Origin: Chloroflexota bacterium
GTDB taxonomy: Bacteria > Chloroflexota > Dehalococcoidia > Plut-88900
DNA length: 8,438 nucleotides
Assembly: GCA_022572865.1 (NCBI GenBank)
Contig: JACZVB010000042.1
Coordinates: 1 to 8,438, forward strand
Direction: 5' to 3'
Shown: positions 1-6,417 of the stretch, piece by piece
Position numbering within the stretch: position 1 is the stretch's first letter
Layout of the letters: each line of letters starts with the position of its first letter
Program-made: the position numbers and the translations under genes
Notes under the pieces: model-generated
Databases searched by the model: none
The model's input: only the letters and a program-made list of their open reading frames with translations
What the model was told of the DNA's origin: nothing

Positions 1-1469
1 TAACCCAGCAGGACTATCGCTGGTATGGAAACCTGGCGAATGTAGACCCCGTCATTGCCCAGGCGCCAGAAAACACCGCGCTGGCTGGCGCAACGCCCCT
101 CTCAGTGTTCAGGATCCGTATGAATCTGACCATCGATGGCAGGGCCATGCCGGCCGGTTCCCAGGCCTTCAAGCTTCAATACGCTACCAGCACCTCAGGC
201 CCCTGGACCGACGTCGGGGCCATCGGCTCCGGTGAGACCTGGCGGGGTTTTAACAACGGCGGCGTCGCCGACGGCGCTGACATAACCGCCCTGCGTTTGG
301 CGGCCTCAGATGTGCTGGAAACCTACGAGGAGAGAAACCCATCGGCCCCCAATACCAATACTGTAAACCCGGGCCAGCAGGCCGAGTGGGACTGGGTCGT
401 CCAGAACAACGTCGCCTCCCCCGGCACATACTTCTTCCGCATGGCGACAAGTGACGGCTCACCCCTGGATGAATACACCAATTATCCTGAGGTCACCGCC
501 GTAATGCCGCCTCTTACCCAGCAGGACTATCGCTGGTATCAGAACGAGAACGATGTGAATCCCAACTCGCCACTCGCGGGCGAAAACACAGGTTTCGCCA
601 CCGCGGCGCCGGGAGCGCTCTATCGTATTCGCATGAACGTGGAGGTGACGGGCGTCGCATTGCCGTTGGGCACCCTGGCCTTCAAGCTCCAGTACTCCAC
701 CAACACCTCAGGCCCCTGGACCGATGTGGGGAACATCAACTCATCAAACCTGTGGCGAGGGTTCAACAACTCCTCCCCGACAGACGGAGACCCCCTATCC
801 CTTCGCCTCGCCTCCTCAAACGTAGGGGAGAGCTATGAGGAGGCGAACCCGTCCCGGGTTAACAGGAATGCCATAGCCGTCGGTAGCCGGGGCGAGTGGG
901 ACTGGGTAGTCCAGAACAACAGCGCCCTAGGCGACACCACCTACTTCTTCCGCATGGTGCAGGCCGATAGCACTCCACTGAACGCCTACACCAACTTCCC
1001 GACCCTCAGCACCATTCTGCCACCCATCGCCTCCGACGATTTCGAGTCCGGGGGCGCGTTGGGAGGAAGCGGATGGCTGGGCCCCTGGAACTTCGATGGG
1101 GACGCTAAGATTGAAAAAAAGGATGACCCCCACCAGGGAAGCTTCCACCTGCGCCTTAAACGGACGAACGGCCATGCAGATCGCAGCCTTGACCTCTTCG
1201 GCAAGAGCTCTGTACGGGTCCAGTTCTGGGCCAAGGCGGAACAATTTAAATCCGGCGACACCGCTACCCTCTCCGCTAGCACCGATGGTATAACCTATCA
1301 GACTGTCGAGACCTGGACCATCAGCGATTCAGACGGGCAATACCACTTCTTTGATATCGAGCTGCCGGCCTCCTCCTTCTCCAGTACCTCTTTCATCGCT
1401 TTCGATAGTAATATGTCAGATAACAAGGCCAAGTTCTTCATCGATGAATTGATCGTAATAGGGGATTGA
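1..1469 (+). CDS. Secreted/surface repeat protein with C-terminal jelly-roll-like domain (5' partial)
   Basis: The reading frame is open from the left edge (first full codon at 3) to TGA at 1467-1469, so the true start lies upstream and the GTG at 105 is only an internal codon. The visible 488 or so residues hold two tandem copies of a roughly 171-residue unit. Each begins TQQDYRWY and continues with AFKLQYST-like, SGPWTDVG, WRGFNN, EWDWVVQNN and YFFRM blocks. I recall similar repeats from secreted bacterial proteins of unknown function. They are followed from 1032 by a domain of about 145 residues (DDFESG...FFIDEL) that recurs in the next two genes. No membrane segment or catalytic motif is visible in the part present. 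The next gene starts 21 bp downstream and is prepilin-like, so this protein may itself be an exported or pilus-associated protein whose signal peptide lies outside the window. Function is unknown; a large adhesin or minor-pilin role is inference. Confidence 0.85.
   Translation, partial: TQQDYRWYGNLANVDPVIAQAPENTALAGATPLSVFRIRMNLTIDGRAMPAGSQAFKLQYATSTSGPWTDVGAIGSGETWRGFNNGGVADGADITALRLAASDVLETYEERNPSAPNTNTVNPGQQAEWDWVVQNNVASPGTYFFRMATSDGSPLDEYTNYPEVTAVMPPLTQQDYRWYQNENDVNPNSPLAGENTGFATAAPGALYRIRMNVEVTGVALPLGTLAFKLQYSTNTSGPWTDVGNINSSNLWRGFNNSSPTDGDPLSLRLASSNVGESYEEANPSRVNRNAIAVGSRGEWDWVVQNNSALGDTTYFFRMVQADSTPLNAYTNFPTLSTILPPIASDDFESGGALGGSGWLGPWNFDGDAKIEKKDDPHQGSFHLRLKRTNGHADRSLDLFGKSSVRVQFWAKAEQFKSGDTATLSASTDGITYQTVETWTISDSDGQYHFFDIELPASSFSSTSFIAFDSNMSDNKAKFFIDELIVIGD
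3..1025 (+). repeat. Two tandem in-frame coding repeats, period 513 bp (171 codons)
   Basis: Unit 1 spans 3-515 and unit 2 spans 516-1025. The first 24 bases of each unit (3-26 and 516-539) are identical. Further near-identical blocks encode SGPWTDVG, WRGFN, EWDWVVQNN and YFFRM. Unit 1 begins exactly at the window edge, so more copies may lie upstream. Central stretches have diverged, so this is an old protein-domain duplication with some well-kept or homogenised segments. Confidence 0.9.
1032..1466 (+). repeat. Shared jelly-roll-like domain, copy 1 (C-terminal)
   Basis: About 145 codons at the C-terminus of the first gene. Shared landmarks with the copies at 2046 and 3058 are DDFE(S/T)G near the start, GW..(P/D)W, (G/E)(S/T)FH..L, a VR(V/L)QF(W/Q)AK core, ST/SPD, and (F/L)F(I/V)D(E/D)L at the end. 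The acidic GEDD-VYRFEDIDL block of the other two copies is replaced here by SDSDGQYHFFDIEL, so this is the most divergent copy. Composition and motif order suggest a LamG/MAM-like beta-sandwich; that fold is inferred. Confidence 0.8.
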
Positions 1470-1490
1470 TGACTCCCGGGTAATAGTGCA

Positions 1491-2495
1491 ATGCCGAAGA
1501 TGAAAAACCAACGGGGAGTAACCCTGGTAGAGGTAGCCGTGACCCTGGCGGTCATGGGGCTGATCATAGGACCGTCCCTGCTAATTCTCAGGGACTTCTT
1601 TGCCATACCAACCCGGGCCTCCATCTCCGTGTCTCTTCTACAGAAGACCCGTCAGGCGACAGGGGTAGTAGCCAATGACATCAGAAATGCCACGTCCTTC
1701 ACCCCCGGCACCGGCGCCGATTACGGCACCTTCGTTTGGACAGACCTAACCGACACTCCCTCAACCGATCATGTGGTGCGCTACTTCTATTCCGCCGAGG
1801 ACAAGACCCTGGTTAGGGAGGAGACCATCAACATTCAGGACCCTGAGGCCACTGTCGTGACCCGTAACATAGAGAACCAAAGTGACATCTCCATCGAAGA
1901 GGTCTCCGGCCTCCTAACCATATCTGCAACCTCCACCATCGGGGCATCGCTAAGTGAACCCGTAACCCGCACCAGCGTCCTGAAGGCCCATCTGAGACTG
2001 CTCAGTCCCTCCACCCAACCCACCCCCCCACCACACCGCATTGCTTGGGACGACTTCGAGACGGGCGACTTCACGGGAGGCGATGGCTGGCTGGATGACT
2101 GGTTCCCGCAAGGAGGCGTCTTGATAGACCTTACGGGGGACCCGTTTGAAGGGACCTTCCACATGAGGTTGGAGCAGAGCCCGGCCTCGGTGGACCGATC
2201 AGCGGACCTCTCTGACCAGGTCGGTGTCCGGCTTCAGTTCCAGGCCAAAGTCATCGGGTTCGAGCCCCTGGACACGGCGCAGTTGCTAATCAGCACCGAC
2301 GGCGGGACTACCTTTACCACCGTCAGGACATGGGTGGACGGCGAAGACGATAACGTCTATCGCTTCGAGGACATAGACCTGGCTTCATTCCCCATGACCG
2401 CCGATTTCCTGATCGTCTTCACCACCAACATTTCGTCTAACCTAGGCTTCCTATTCGTGGATGACCTGAAGATGATCAGGACATGGTCGGGATAG
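1491..2495 (+). CDS. Prepilin-type N-terminal cleavage/methylation protein with C-terminal jelly-roll-like domain
   Basis: A 334-residue protein with a class III (type IV prepilin) signal. The leader is short and basic, cleavage is predicted after Gly9 (QRG|VTLVEV), the conserved Glu lies at mature position +5 (Glu14), and a hydrophobic helix spans about 10-33. Such proteins are cut by prepilin peptidase and assembled into type IV pili or type II secretion pseudopili. Residues about 34-170 are a pilin-like head resembling PilW/GspJ in position and order. A proline-rich linker (about 172-183) leads to a domain of about 147 residues (186-332) shared with both neighbours. The start at 1491 was chosen over the in-frame ATG at 1500 because it leaves a normal leader; either would keep the cleavage site, and the ribosome-binding site is weak. 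The gaps of 21 bp upstream and 19 bp downstream suggest one operon. The added C-terminal module is unusual for a minor pilin and could act as a displayed binding domain (inference). Confidence 0.85.
   Translation: MPKMKNQRGVTLVEVAVTLAVMGLIIGPSLLILRDFFAIPTRASISVSLLQKTRQATGVVANDIRNATSFTPGTGADYGTFVWTDLTDTPSTDHVVRYFYSAEDKTLVREETINIQDPEATVVTRNIENQSDISIEEVSGLLTISATSTIGASLSEPVTRTSVLKAHLRLLSPSTQPTPPPHRIAWDDFETGDFTGGDGWLDDWFPQGGVLIDLTGDPFEGTFHMRLEQSPASVDRSADLSDQVGVRLQFQAKVIGFEPLDTAQLLISTDGGTTFTTVRTWVDGEDDNVYRFEDIDLASFPMTADFLIVFTTNISSNLGFLFVDDLKMIRTWSG
2046..2486 (+). repeat. Shared jelly-roll-like domain, copy 2 (C-terminal)
   Basis: Residues 186-332 of the prepilin-like protein. The copy opens with WDDFETGDFTGG and closes with LFVDDLKMI. 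It is closest to copy 3: the stretch VDGEDDNVYRFEDIDL, followed by SFPM, is nearly matched there, and the DNA encoding it (about 2339-2398) is clearly similar to 3347-3406. The clustered Asp/Glu residues could bind calcium, which is a guess from composition. Confidence 0.85.
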
Positions 2496-2514
2496 TAAAA
2501 AAGAGATTTACCTT

Positions 2515-3807
2515 ATGGGCTTACTGACAATAATACGTCGCATCTGGGATAAGGCAGGAAAGGGCCAGCGAGGCCAGGTCCTGCTGCCTATACTGATAGT
2601 AATGACCGTCGCTCCTCTGGCGACTATCGGCTTTTTGAGGTTCACCAACGCCTCCTCCGAAAGCGCCTCCAGGGACAGAGATTTTACCTCGAACCGGTTC
2701 GCCTCGGAGGCCGGCATAAACAACGTCATAACCGACCTGTTCGCGGGGGCCGATGCCCTGTCCCCCTCCTATCCCCTCCCAACCCTTACCCTAAACAACG
2801 AATTCGTGTCCATCGTCATCAACGCCCCAGACCCCGAGATCCAACCTCCCGGACTGTATCAATACCACGATCCCGGGGTGAACTTTGGCCTGAGCACACT
2901 GGCTAGCCAGACCCATTACTTCGTACAGTTCGATGGTATCCGGCCCTCCAGAAGCATCCGGGTCAACTGGACATTCAGTCCAATCAGGCAGCGGTGGCAG
3001 ATCAAGCTGTATGAAGGGGAGGGCCCCCCCGGCGCCCCCGCCCCCACGACCATTGCGGAGGACAACTTCGAGACCGGAGACTTCATCGGCGGCACCGGCT
3101 GGAACGGCCCCTGGCTAGTTCAGGGCGATGCCAGCATCGTTTCCGCCGGCGCTCCGCGCGAAGGCACCTTCCATGCGCAGCTAAGTAGCGGTACTGGTCA
3201 GATTGCCCGGGCCCTAGACCTGACGGGCCAGACCGATGTGAGGCTCCAGTTCTGGGCCAAGGCCAGCTCCTTCGACCCGGGAGAGACAGCGACCTGTTCC
3301 GTCAGCCCCGACAACGTAAACTTCACCGTCGTAAGGCTCTGGATAGATGGCGAAGACGACGACGTGTACAGGTTCGAGGACATAGACCTCTCGGGCTTCC
3401 CCATGGGCAACGATTTCTGGATACGGTGCAACTCCAACATGTCAGGAACGGGAGACCTATTCTTCATCGATGACCTGAAGGTGGTAAGCCAGGCAGTGCC
3501 CACCCCCCTGGCCGAGGCCAGGGGCAAAAAGGGCCCCGGGGAGCTGTTCGTCGATGTGTCTCTAATCACAGGCGGGGTCTACACCATCGACTTCTTCAAC
3601 GACTCGGGCACAGATTTTGTCACCGGGCCCTTCGCAATAACGGGCGATGCAGACGCCACCTGGATATTTGCCGAGGCCCATAAAGACTACTTAGTGGCGT
3701 CTACCGCCGGGGCAGCCACCCTCGAGGCCTACATCAGACAGATACCGGGGCCCACCACGCCCGACACGAGGCAGAAGGTCTTTGTCCAGTCCTGGAGAGA
3801 ACCTTAG
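2515..3807 (+). CDS. PilX/GspK-like minor pilin with internal jelly-roll-like domain
   Basis: A 430-residue protein. After a basic leader, residues 18-45 read GQRGQVLLPILIVMTVAPLA, then further hydrophobic residues. A head follows whose start (about 50-75, ending in ASEAGINN) matches the AEAGLN-type signature of PilX/GspK-family minor pilins. A possible prepilin cleavage is after Gly20. Glu at +5 is absent (Pro25 instead), which is acceptable for GspK-like subunits that sit at the pilus tip. Residues 182-326 are the domain shared with the two upstream genes. A final beta-rich segment (334-430) ends VQSWREP. The shared domain therefore interrupts the host protein rather than capping it. Two Cys (261, 305) lie within the inserted domain and could pair. 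The start ATG follows a weak AAGAG (2501-2505), and the gap to the upstream gene is 19 bp, so co-transcription is likely. Family assignment is from motif pattern only; the function of the insert is unknown. Confidence 0.75.
   Translation: MGLLTIIRRIWDKAGKGQRGQVLLPILIVMTVAPLATIGFLRFTNASSESASRDRDFTSNRFASEAGINNVITDLFAGADALSPSYPLPTLTLNNEFVSIVINAPDPEIQPPGLYQYHDPGVNFGLSTLASQTHYFVQFDGIRPSRSIRVNWTFSPIRQRWQIKLYEGEGPPGAPAPTTIAEDNFETGDFIGGTGWNGPWLVQGDASIVSAGAPREGTFHAQLSSGTGQIARALDLTGQTDVRLQFWAKASSFDPGETATCSVSPDNVNFTVVRLWIDGEDDDVYRFEDIDLSGFPMGNDFWIRCNSNMSGTGDLFFIDDLKVVSQAVPTPLAEARGKKGPGELFVDVSLITGGVYTIDFFNDSGTDFVTGPFAITGDADATWIFAEAHKDYLVASTAGAATLEAYIRQIPGPTTPDTRQKVFVQSWREP
3058..3492 (+). repeat. Shared jelly-roll-like domain, copy 3 (internal)
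   Basis: Residues 182-326 of the PilX-like protein, from EDNFETGDF to FFIDDLKVV. The copy is bounded by a Pro/Ala-rich linker (about 169-178) on the left and a Pro/Lys/Gly-rich linker (about 328-342) on the right, as expected for a module inserted between two parts of a host domain. It shares the GEDDDVYRFEDIDL block with copy 2 and the VRLQFWAK core with both other copies. Confidence 0.85.
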
Positions 3808-3887
3808 CACCTTGTATCAGGCCTCAGCACCCCCAGGCGTAGCACCTCGGCCTGGAACTCGCTTTGTCCCGGTTGGTTAGGTGCTGA
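3805..3887 (+). other. AGCACC repeat / inverted-repeat cluster after the pilin-like operon
   Basis: Three AGCACC-containing elements occur at 3806-3812, 3826-3831 and 3841-3847. One complementary arm, AGGTGCTGA, lies at 3879-3887. The best pairing is TCAGCACC (3824-3831) with GGTGCTGA (3880-3887), 8 bp, enclosing a second stem CCAGGC (3833-3838) with GCCTGG (3850-3855). The other two AGCACCT copies could pair with the same arm instead. There is no U-tract directly after it, so it is not a standard intrinsic terminator. It could stabilise the mRNA 3' end or be a dispersed palindromic repeat; this is undecided. Confidence 0.45.
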
Positions 3888-3948
3888 TCCTTCCCTGTCA
3901 CACCTTTTCTCTCACGGCCCTCGGGCCCTCACAGGCTAAAGCAAAGCC

Positions 3949-3977
3949 TTGACTTCGCAGACTTTTGCCCTTAAGTT
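3949..3977 (+). promoter_or_regulatory. Weak candidate sigma70-like promoter
   Basis: TTGACT (3949-3954, 5 of 6 to the -35 consensus) is followed after 17 bp by TAAGTT (3972-3977, only 3 of 6 to the -10 consensus). A transcript from here would start near 3984 and meet the terminator candidate at 4061-4088, so it could yield a short RNA rather than drive the gene at 4293. The poor -10 makes chance occurrence quite possible. Confidence 0.2.
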
Positions 3978-4060
3978 ACCTGTGCCTACCGAGGTCAGAC
4001 AGAACAGTCTGCTATGGAACTAACCATCAACCATACCTTTGCGCATCACTGCGATGGTTC

Positions 4061-4088
4061 GGTGGCAGGCAGCCACCCCTTGTTTTGT
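4061..4088 (+). terminator. Candidate intrinsic (Rho-independent) terminator
   Basis: A perfect 6-bp GC-rich stem GGTGGC (4061-4066) / GCCACC (4072-4077) with a 5-nt loop AGGCA is followed by CCCTTGTTTTG (4078-4088), a T-rich but interrupted tract. It lies 254 bp past the stop of the PilX-like gene and could end that operon's transcript or that of a short intergenic RNA. Confidence 0.5.
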
Positions 4089-4292
4089 AACCCATTACTC
4101 TATGCAAGCGTTGCTGTGGAGGCAGCACGACATGGCTAGACACCAGGGTCGCGTGCTACTCTCGGAACCAGCATCGATGGGTTATGGGAGTCAGCACTGG
4201 AATGCCGTATCATTCGTTTTAGTCGGCTCAATGCAGGGCTTTCCAGCGCAAGAAACCGTGCGACCGGCAGCCAACAGCAAAGGACCAATATC

Positions 4293-4709
4293 ATGAACCC
4301 GACAGAGGAACAAAAGGAATTCTTAAAGAAGACCCAGGTAGCCGTTCTCGCCACGGTAGACCGCCGTGGCCAGCCCCACGCGGTGCCCATGTGGTGCCTG
4401 TACGAAGACGGCGAGTTCATCATGAGCACAGGGCCCGGGTCACAGAAATACAAGAACATCGAAAACAACCAGAACGTGGTCCTGGTCTTCGACCAGAGAG
4501 AGCTACCCTACTACGCCGTGATGGTTCATGGCACCGCCGAGATGGAGGTGGTGAAATCCGACCGCGTGATCCGCATGATTGCCGAAGCCTATCTAGGCAA
4601 AGAAGGGGCTGAAAAGTACTTTAGCAGGCGGTCAGGGGGAGATTTGGCGGTCATCCGCGTGAAGCCCCGAAAGTTCATCGAGTACCGCGGTATCAGCGGA
4701 CGCAGCTAG
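4293..4709 (+). CDS. PPOX-fold (pyridoxamine 5'-phosphate oxidase family) flavin/F420-type oxidoreductase
   Basis: A 138-residue single-domain protein of the split beta-barrel flavin-binding fold. Recognisable blocks are VAVLATVDRRGQPHAVPMW (16-34), the usual N-terminal strand-turn-strand of small PPOX proteins, then KYKNIENNQNVVLVF (52-66), VHGTAEM (78-84) and VIRVKPRKF (120-128). Length and motif order fit the small PPOX-class proteins, many of which bind F420 and some FMN or heme; cofactor choice cannot be settled here. It would be a cytosolic homodimer, as family members usually are. The start is supported by AAAGGA (4279-4284) 8 bp upstream. The gene ends 19 bp before the amidohydrolase, so it probably leads a three-gene operon with the amidohydrolase and FAD oxidoreductase. 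It may reduce a ring or double bond in the same unknown substrate (inference). Confidence 0.85.
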   Translation: MNPTEEQKEFLKKTQVAVLATVDRRGQPHAVPMWCLYEDGEFIMSTGPGSQKYKNIENNQNVVLVFDQRELPYYAVMVHGTAEMEVVKSDRVIRMIAEAYLGKEGAEKYFSRRSGGDLAVIRVKPRKFIEYRGISGRS

Positions 4710-4728
4710 GTCCGGGGGGAGAAAAGGC

Positions 4729-6342
4729 ATGGACCTGGTCTTTATGGGAGGAAACGTATTGACCATGGACGGCCTGGACCGCCGCGTGGAGGCCGTGGCC
4801 GTAGAGGGGGGCAAGATCCGGGCCGTAGGCCCCAGCGCCGAGCTCGCCAAAATGGTCGGGCCCGAGACCAGGGTGGTCCACATGGCAGGCCGCACTCTCA
4901 TACCCGGGTTCTCCGATGCCCACAACCACTTCAACCTGACGGTCTTCGACCCGGTCTCGGTGGACTGCCGGGTCCCCCCTCTCGAGAGCATCAAGGGCAT
5001 CCAGGAGGCCATCGCCGCAGCAGCCAGTGACACCCTGAGGGGACGCTGGATATGGGGTTCGGGTTTCGACGGAAGCCTGGTAAGAGAGAACCGCAATCTC
5101 ACCAGGCGTGACCTGGATGAAGCGGCGCCGAACAACCCGGTGTGCATCGTGGACATCTCCGTTCACAGCTGCTACGCTAACTCCCTCGCCCTCAGTCTGG
5201 CCGGCATCGATAAGGACACTCCAGACCCCCACTGCGGCCAGATACTGAAAGGGTCAGATGGAGAGCCTACTGGCGAGCTGTGGGAGAACGCCCTGAATGC
5301 GGTGCACAGCCTGTGCTTTGAGGGTCACCTGGACCAGTATGGAGACCAGGCCGCCGATTTCGTATATCGCAACTGCATGAGGCACCTGGCCTGTGGCATA
5401 ACCAGCGTAGGCGACGCCCTGGTGATGCCTCGGGCCTCCGCTATGTACCGCAAGGCCGATGAGCAGGGTAAGCTGCCCATAGCCCTGCGCCAGCTGTTGG
5501 GAGGCCGGCAGTTCTTTGCTCCGCCCTCCCAGGCGGCAAAGGGTGAGATCAGCAGCGAAGACGTGTCTGACAGGCTCAGGTGCGGCACCTTGAAGATTTT
5601 CATGGACCCCGTTTTTCCCAGCTCCGCCCAGATCAAGTGCCATCCCGACGGCCGAGAGGAGCAGGTCGGGGCCCGATATTACACCCAGGAAGAATCGGAC
5701 CAGCTTGTGCTGGCCGCTCATCAGAGAGGGATGCAGGTGGCCATTCACTGCCTGGGCACCTGGAGCATACAGCAAGCGCTCGACTCCTTCGAAAAGGCCT
5801 CGCGGGAGCACCCACGGCAGGAACCCAGGTTCCGCATCGAGCATTTTACACTTCCTACCCCTTCTCAACTTGAAAGGGCCAAATCGCTGGGGGTAATCGC
5901 CTCGGTCCAGCCTATTTTCATCTATACCTGGGCCGACAGGCAACAGGAGGAGGCCGGGAAGTTGGGCCGGGACTGGGGAATCGAGGCCTACAAGAGCATG
6001 CTCGACCAGGGACTGGTGGTGGCCGCAGGCTCCGATAATCCCTGTGCTCCTCTGGAGCCTCTCCTGGGTATCTATGCGGCAGTGACCAGACGATGCCGCC
6101 GAACCGGAGAGCCGGTGGCCCCGGAGGAGGCCGTCACTCCCCTGGAGGCCCTGCGAATGTATACCATCAACTCGGCCAGGGCCCTGCTTCGGGATGGAGA
6201 GACCGGCTCTATCGAGGTGGGTAAGCGGGCCGACCTGGCCCTTTTGAGCCACGACCCCACCGCCTGCAACCCCGACTTTATCCGGGACATCCAGGTGGAA
6301 CAGACCTACGTAGACGGCCAGCTCCTGTATCAGCACCATTAG
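4729..6342 (+). CDS. YtcJ-like metal-dependent amidohydrolase (amidohydrolase family 3)
   Basis: A 537-residue TIM-barrel amidohydrolase with the N-terminal small beta domain typical of the family (start MDLVFMGGNVLTMD). Metal-binding and catalytic landmarks are GFSDAHNH with His65 and His67, His340 in AIHCLG, His372 in RIEH, and Asp436 in AAGSDNP. A late PLEALRMYTINSAR block (471-484) and GSIEVGKRADLALL (493-506) are the standard C-terminal return to the small domain. Relatives hydrolyse N-formyl or other amide bonds; the substrate here is unknown. Length is normal. Two positions look unusual: the family's usual AIHAIGD ends in Thr344 rather than Asp, and the usual DG in the KxxxDG-like segment is DP (Asp293-Pro294). 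The start has a strong GGGGGGAG (4714-4721) 7 bp upstream. The gene is probably co-transcribed with the PPOX gene 19 bp upstream and the FAD enzyme 75 bp downstream. Confidence 0.9.
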   Translation: MDLVFMGGNVLTMDGLDRRVEAVAVEGGKIRAVGPSAELAKMVGPETRVVHMAGRTLIPGFSDAHNHFNLTVFDPVSVDCRVPPLESIKGIQEAIAAAASDTLRGRWIWGSGFDGSLVRENRNLTRRDLDEAAPNNPVCIVDISVHSCYANSLALSLAGIDKDTPDPHCGQILKGSDGEPTGELWENALNAVHSLCFEGHLDQYGDQAADFVYRNCMRHLACGITSVGDALVMPRASAMYRKADEQGKLPIALRQLLGGRQFFAPPSQAAKGEISSEDVSDRLRCGTLKIFMDPVFPSSAQIKCHPDGREEQVGARYYTQEESDQLVLAAHQRGMQVAIHCLGTWSIQQALDSFEKASREHPRQEPRFRIEHFTLPTPSQLERAKSLGVIASVQPIFIYTWADRQQEEAGKLGRDWGIEAYKSMLDQGLVVAAGSDNPCAPLEPLLGIYAAVTRRCRRTGEPVAPEEAVTPLEALRMYTINSARALLRDGETGSIEVGKRADLALLSHDPTACNPDFIRDIQVEQTYVDGQLLYQHH

Positions 6343-6403
6343 CCGTGTAACGAGACATCTCAACCCTAAGCCCTCGATCACGACGGTAATCGAACCACAT
6401 AAT

Positions 6404-6409
6404 GGGAGG
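6404..6409 (+). promoter_or_regulatory. Ribosome-binding site that fixes the FAD oxidoreductase start
   Basis: GGGAGG lies 8 bp before the ATG at 6418. The upstream in-frame GTG at 6409 overlaps this sequence, so it cannot be served by it. The ATG is therefore the better start. Confidence 0.75.
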
Positions 6410-6417
6410 TGCCCACC

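Larger units (their letters stand above)
3808..4292. other. 485-bp hairpin-rich intergenic region, no convincing gene
   Basis: This region separates the pilin-like block from the oxidoreductase operon. I found no reading frame with protein-like composition or a good start. Besides the separately listed elements it holds a hairpin CAGAC/GTCTG (3996-4000 with 4007-4011), a longer imperfect one (AACCAT 4029-4034 plus CGCA 4042-4045, pairing with TGCG 4050-4053 plus ATGGTT 4054-4059), a bulged hairpin (4109-4129, stem TGCTG/CAGCA) and the palindrome CATCGATG (4172-4179). It appears less GC-rich than the flanking genes. I see no tRNA or rRNA and no recognisable insertion-sequence ends. Confidence 0.6.

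Noticed and set aside
105..107. GTG as start of the first gene
   Set aside because: The same frame is open and clearly homologous to the second repeat from position 3 onward, so the gene begins upstream of the window.
3821..3887. tRNA-like fold in the inverted-repeat cluster
   Set aside because: The outer stem and one inner stem exist, but there is no anticodon arm geometry, TTCGA-like T-loop or CCA end.
4039..4296. 85-codon + strand frame in the intergenic region
   Set aside because: No ribosome-binding site, odd composition, lies over a candidate terminator hairpin and overlaps the start of the PPOX gene.
4632..5232. Two long overlapping minus-strand frames opposite the PPOX/amidohydrolase junction
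   Set aside because: They are shadows of well-supported + strand genes, with low-complexity composition.
6409..6411. GTG as start of the FAD oxidoreductase
   Set aside because: It overlaps the GGGAGG ribosome-binding site; ATG 6418 has correct spacing.
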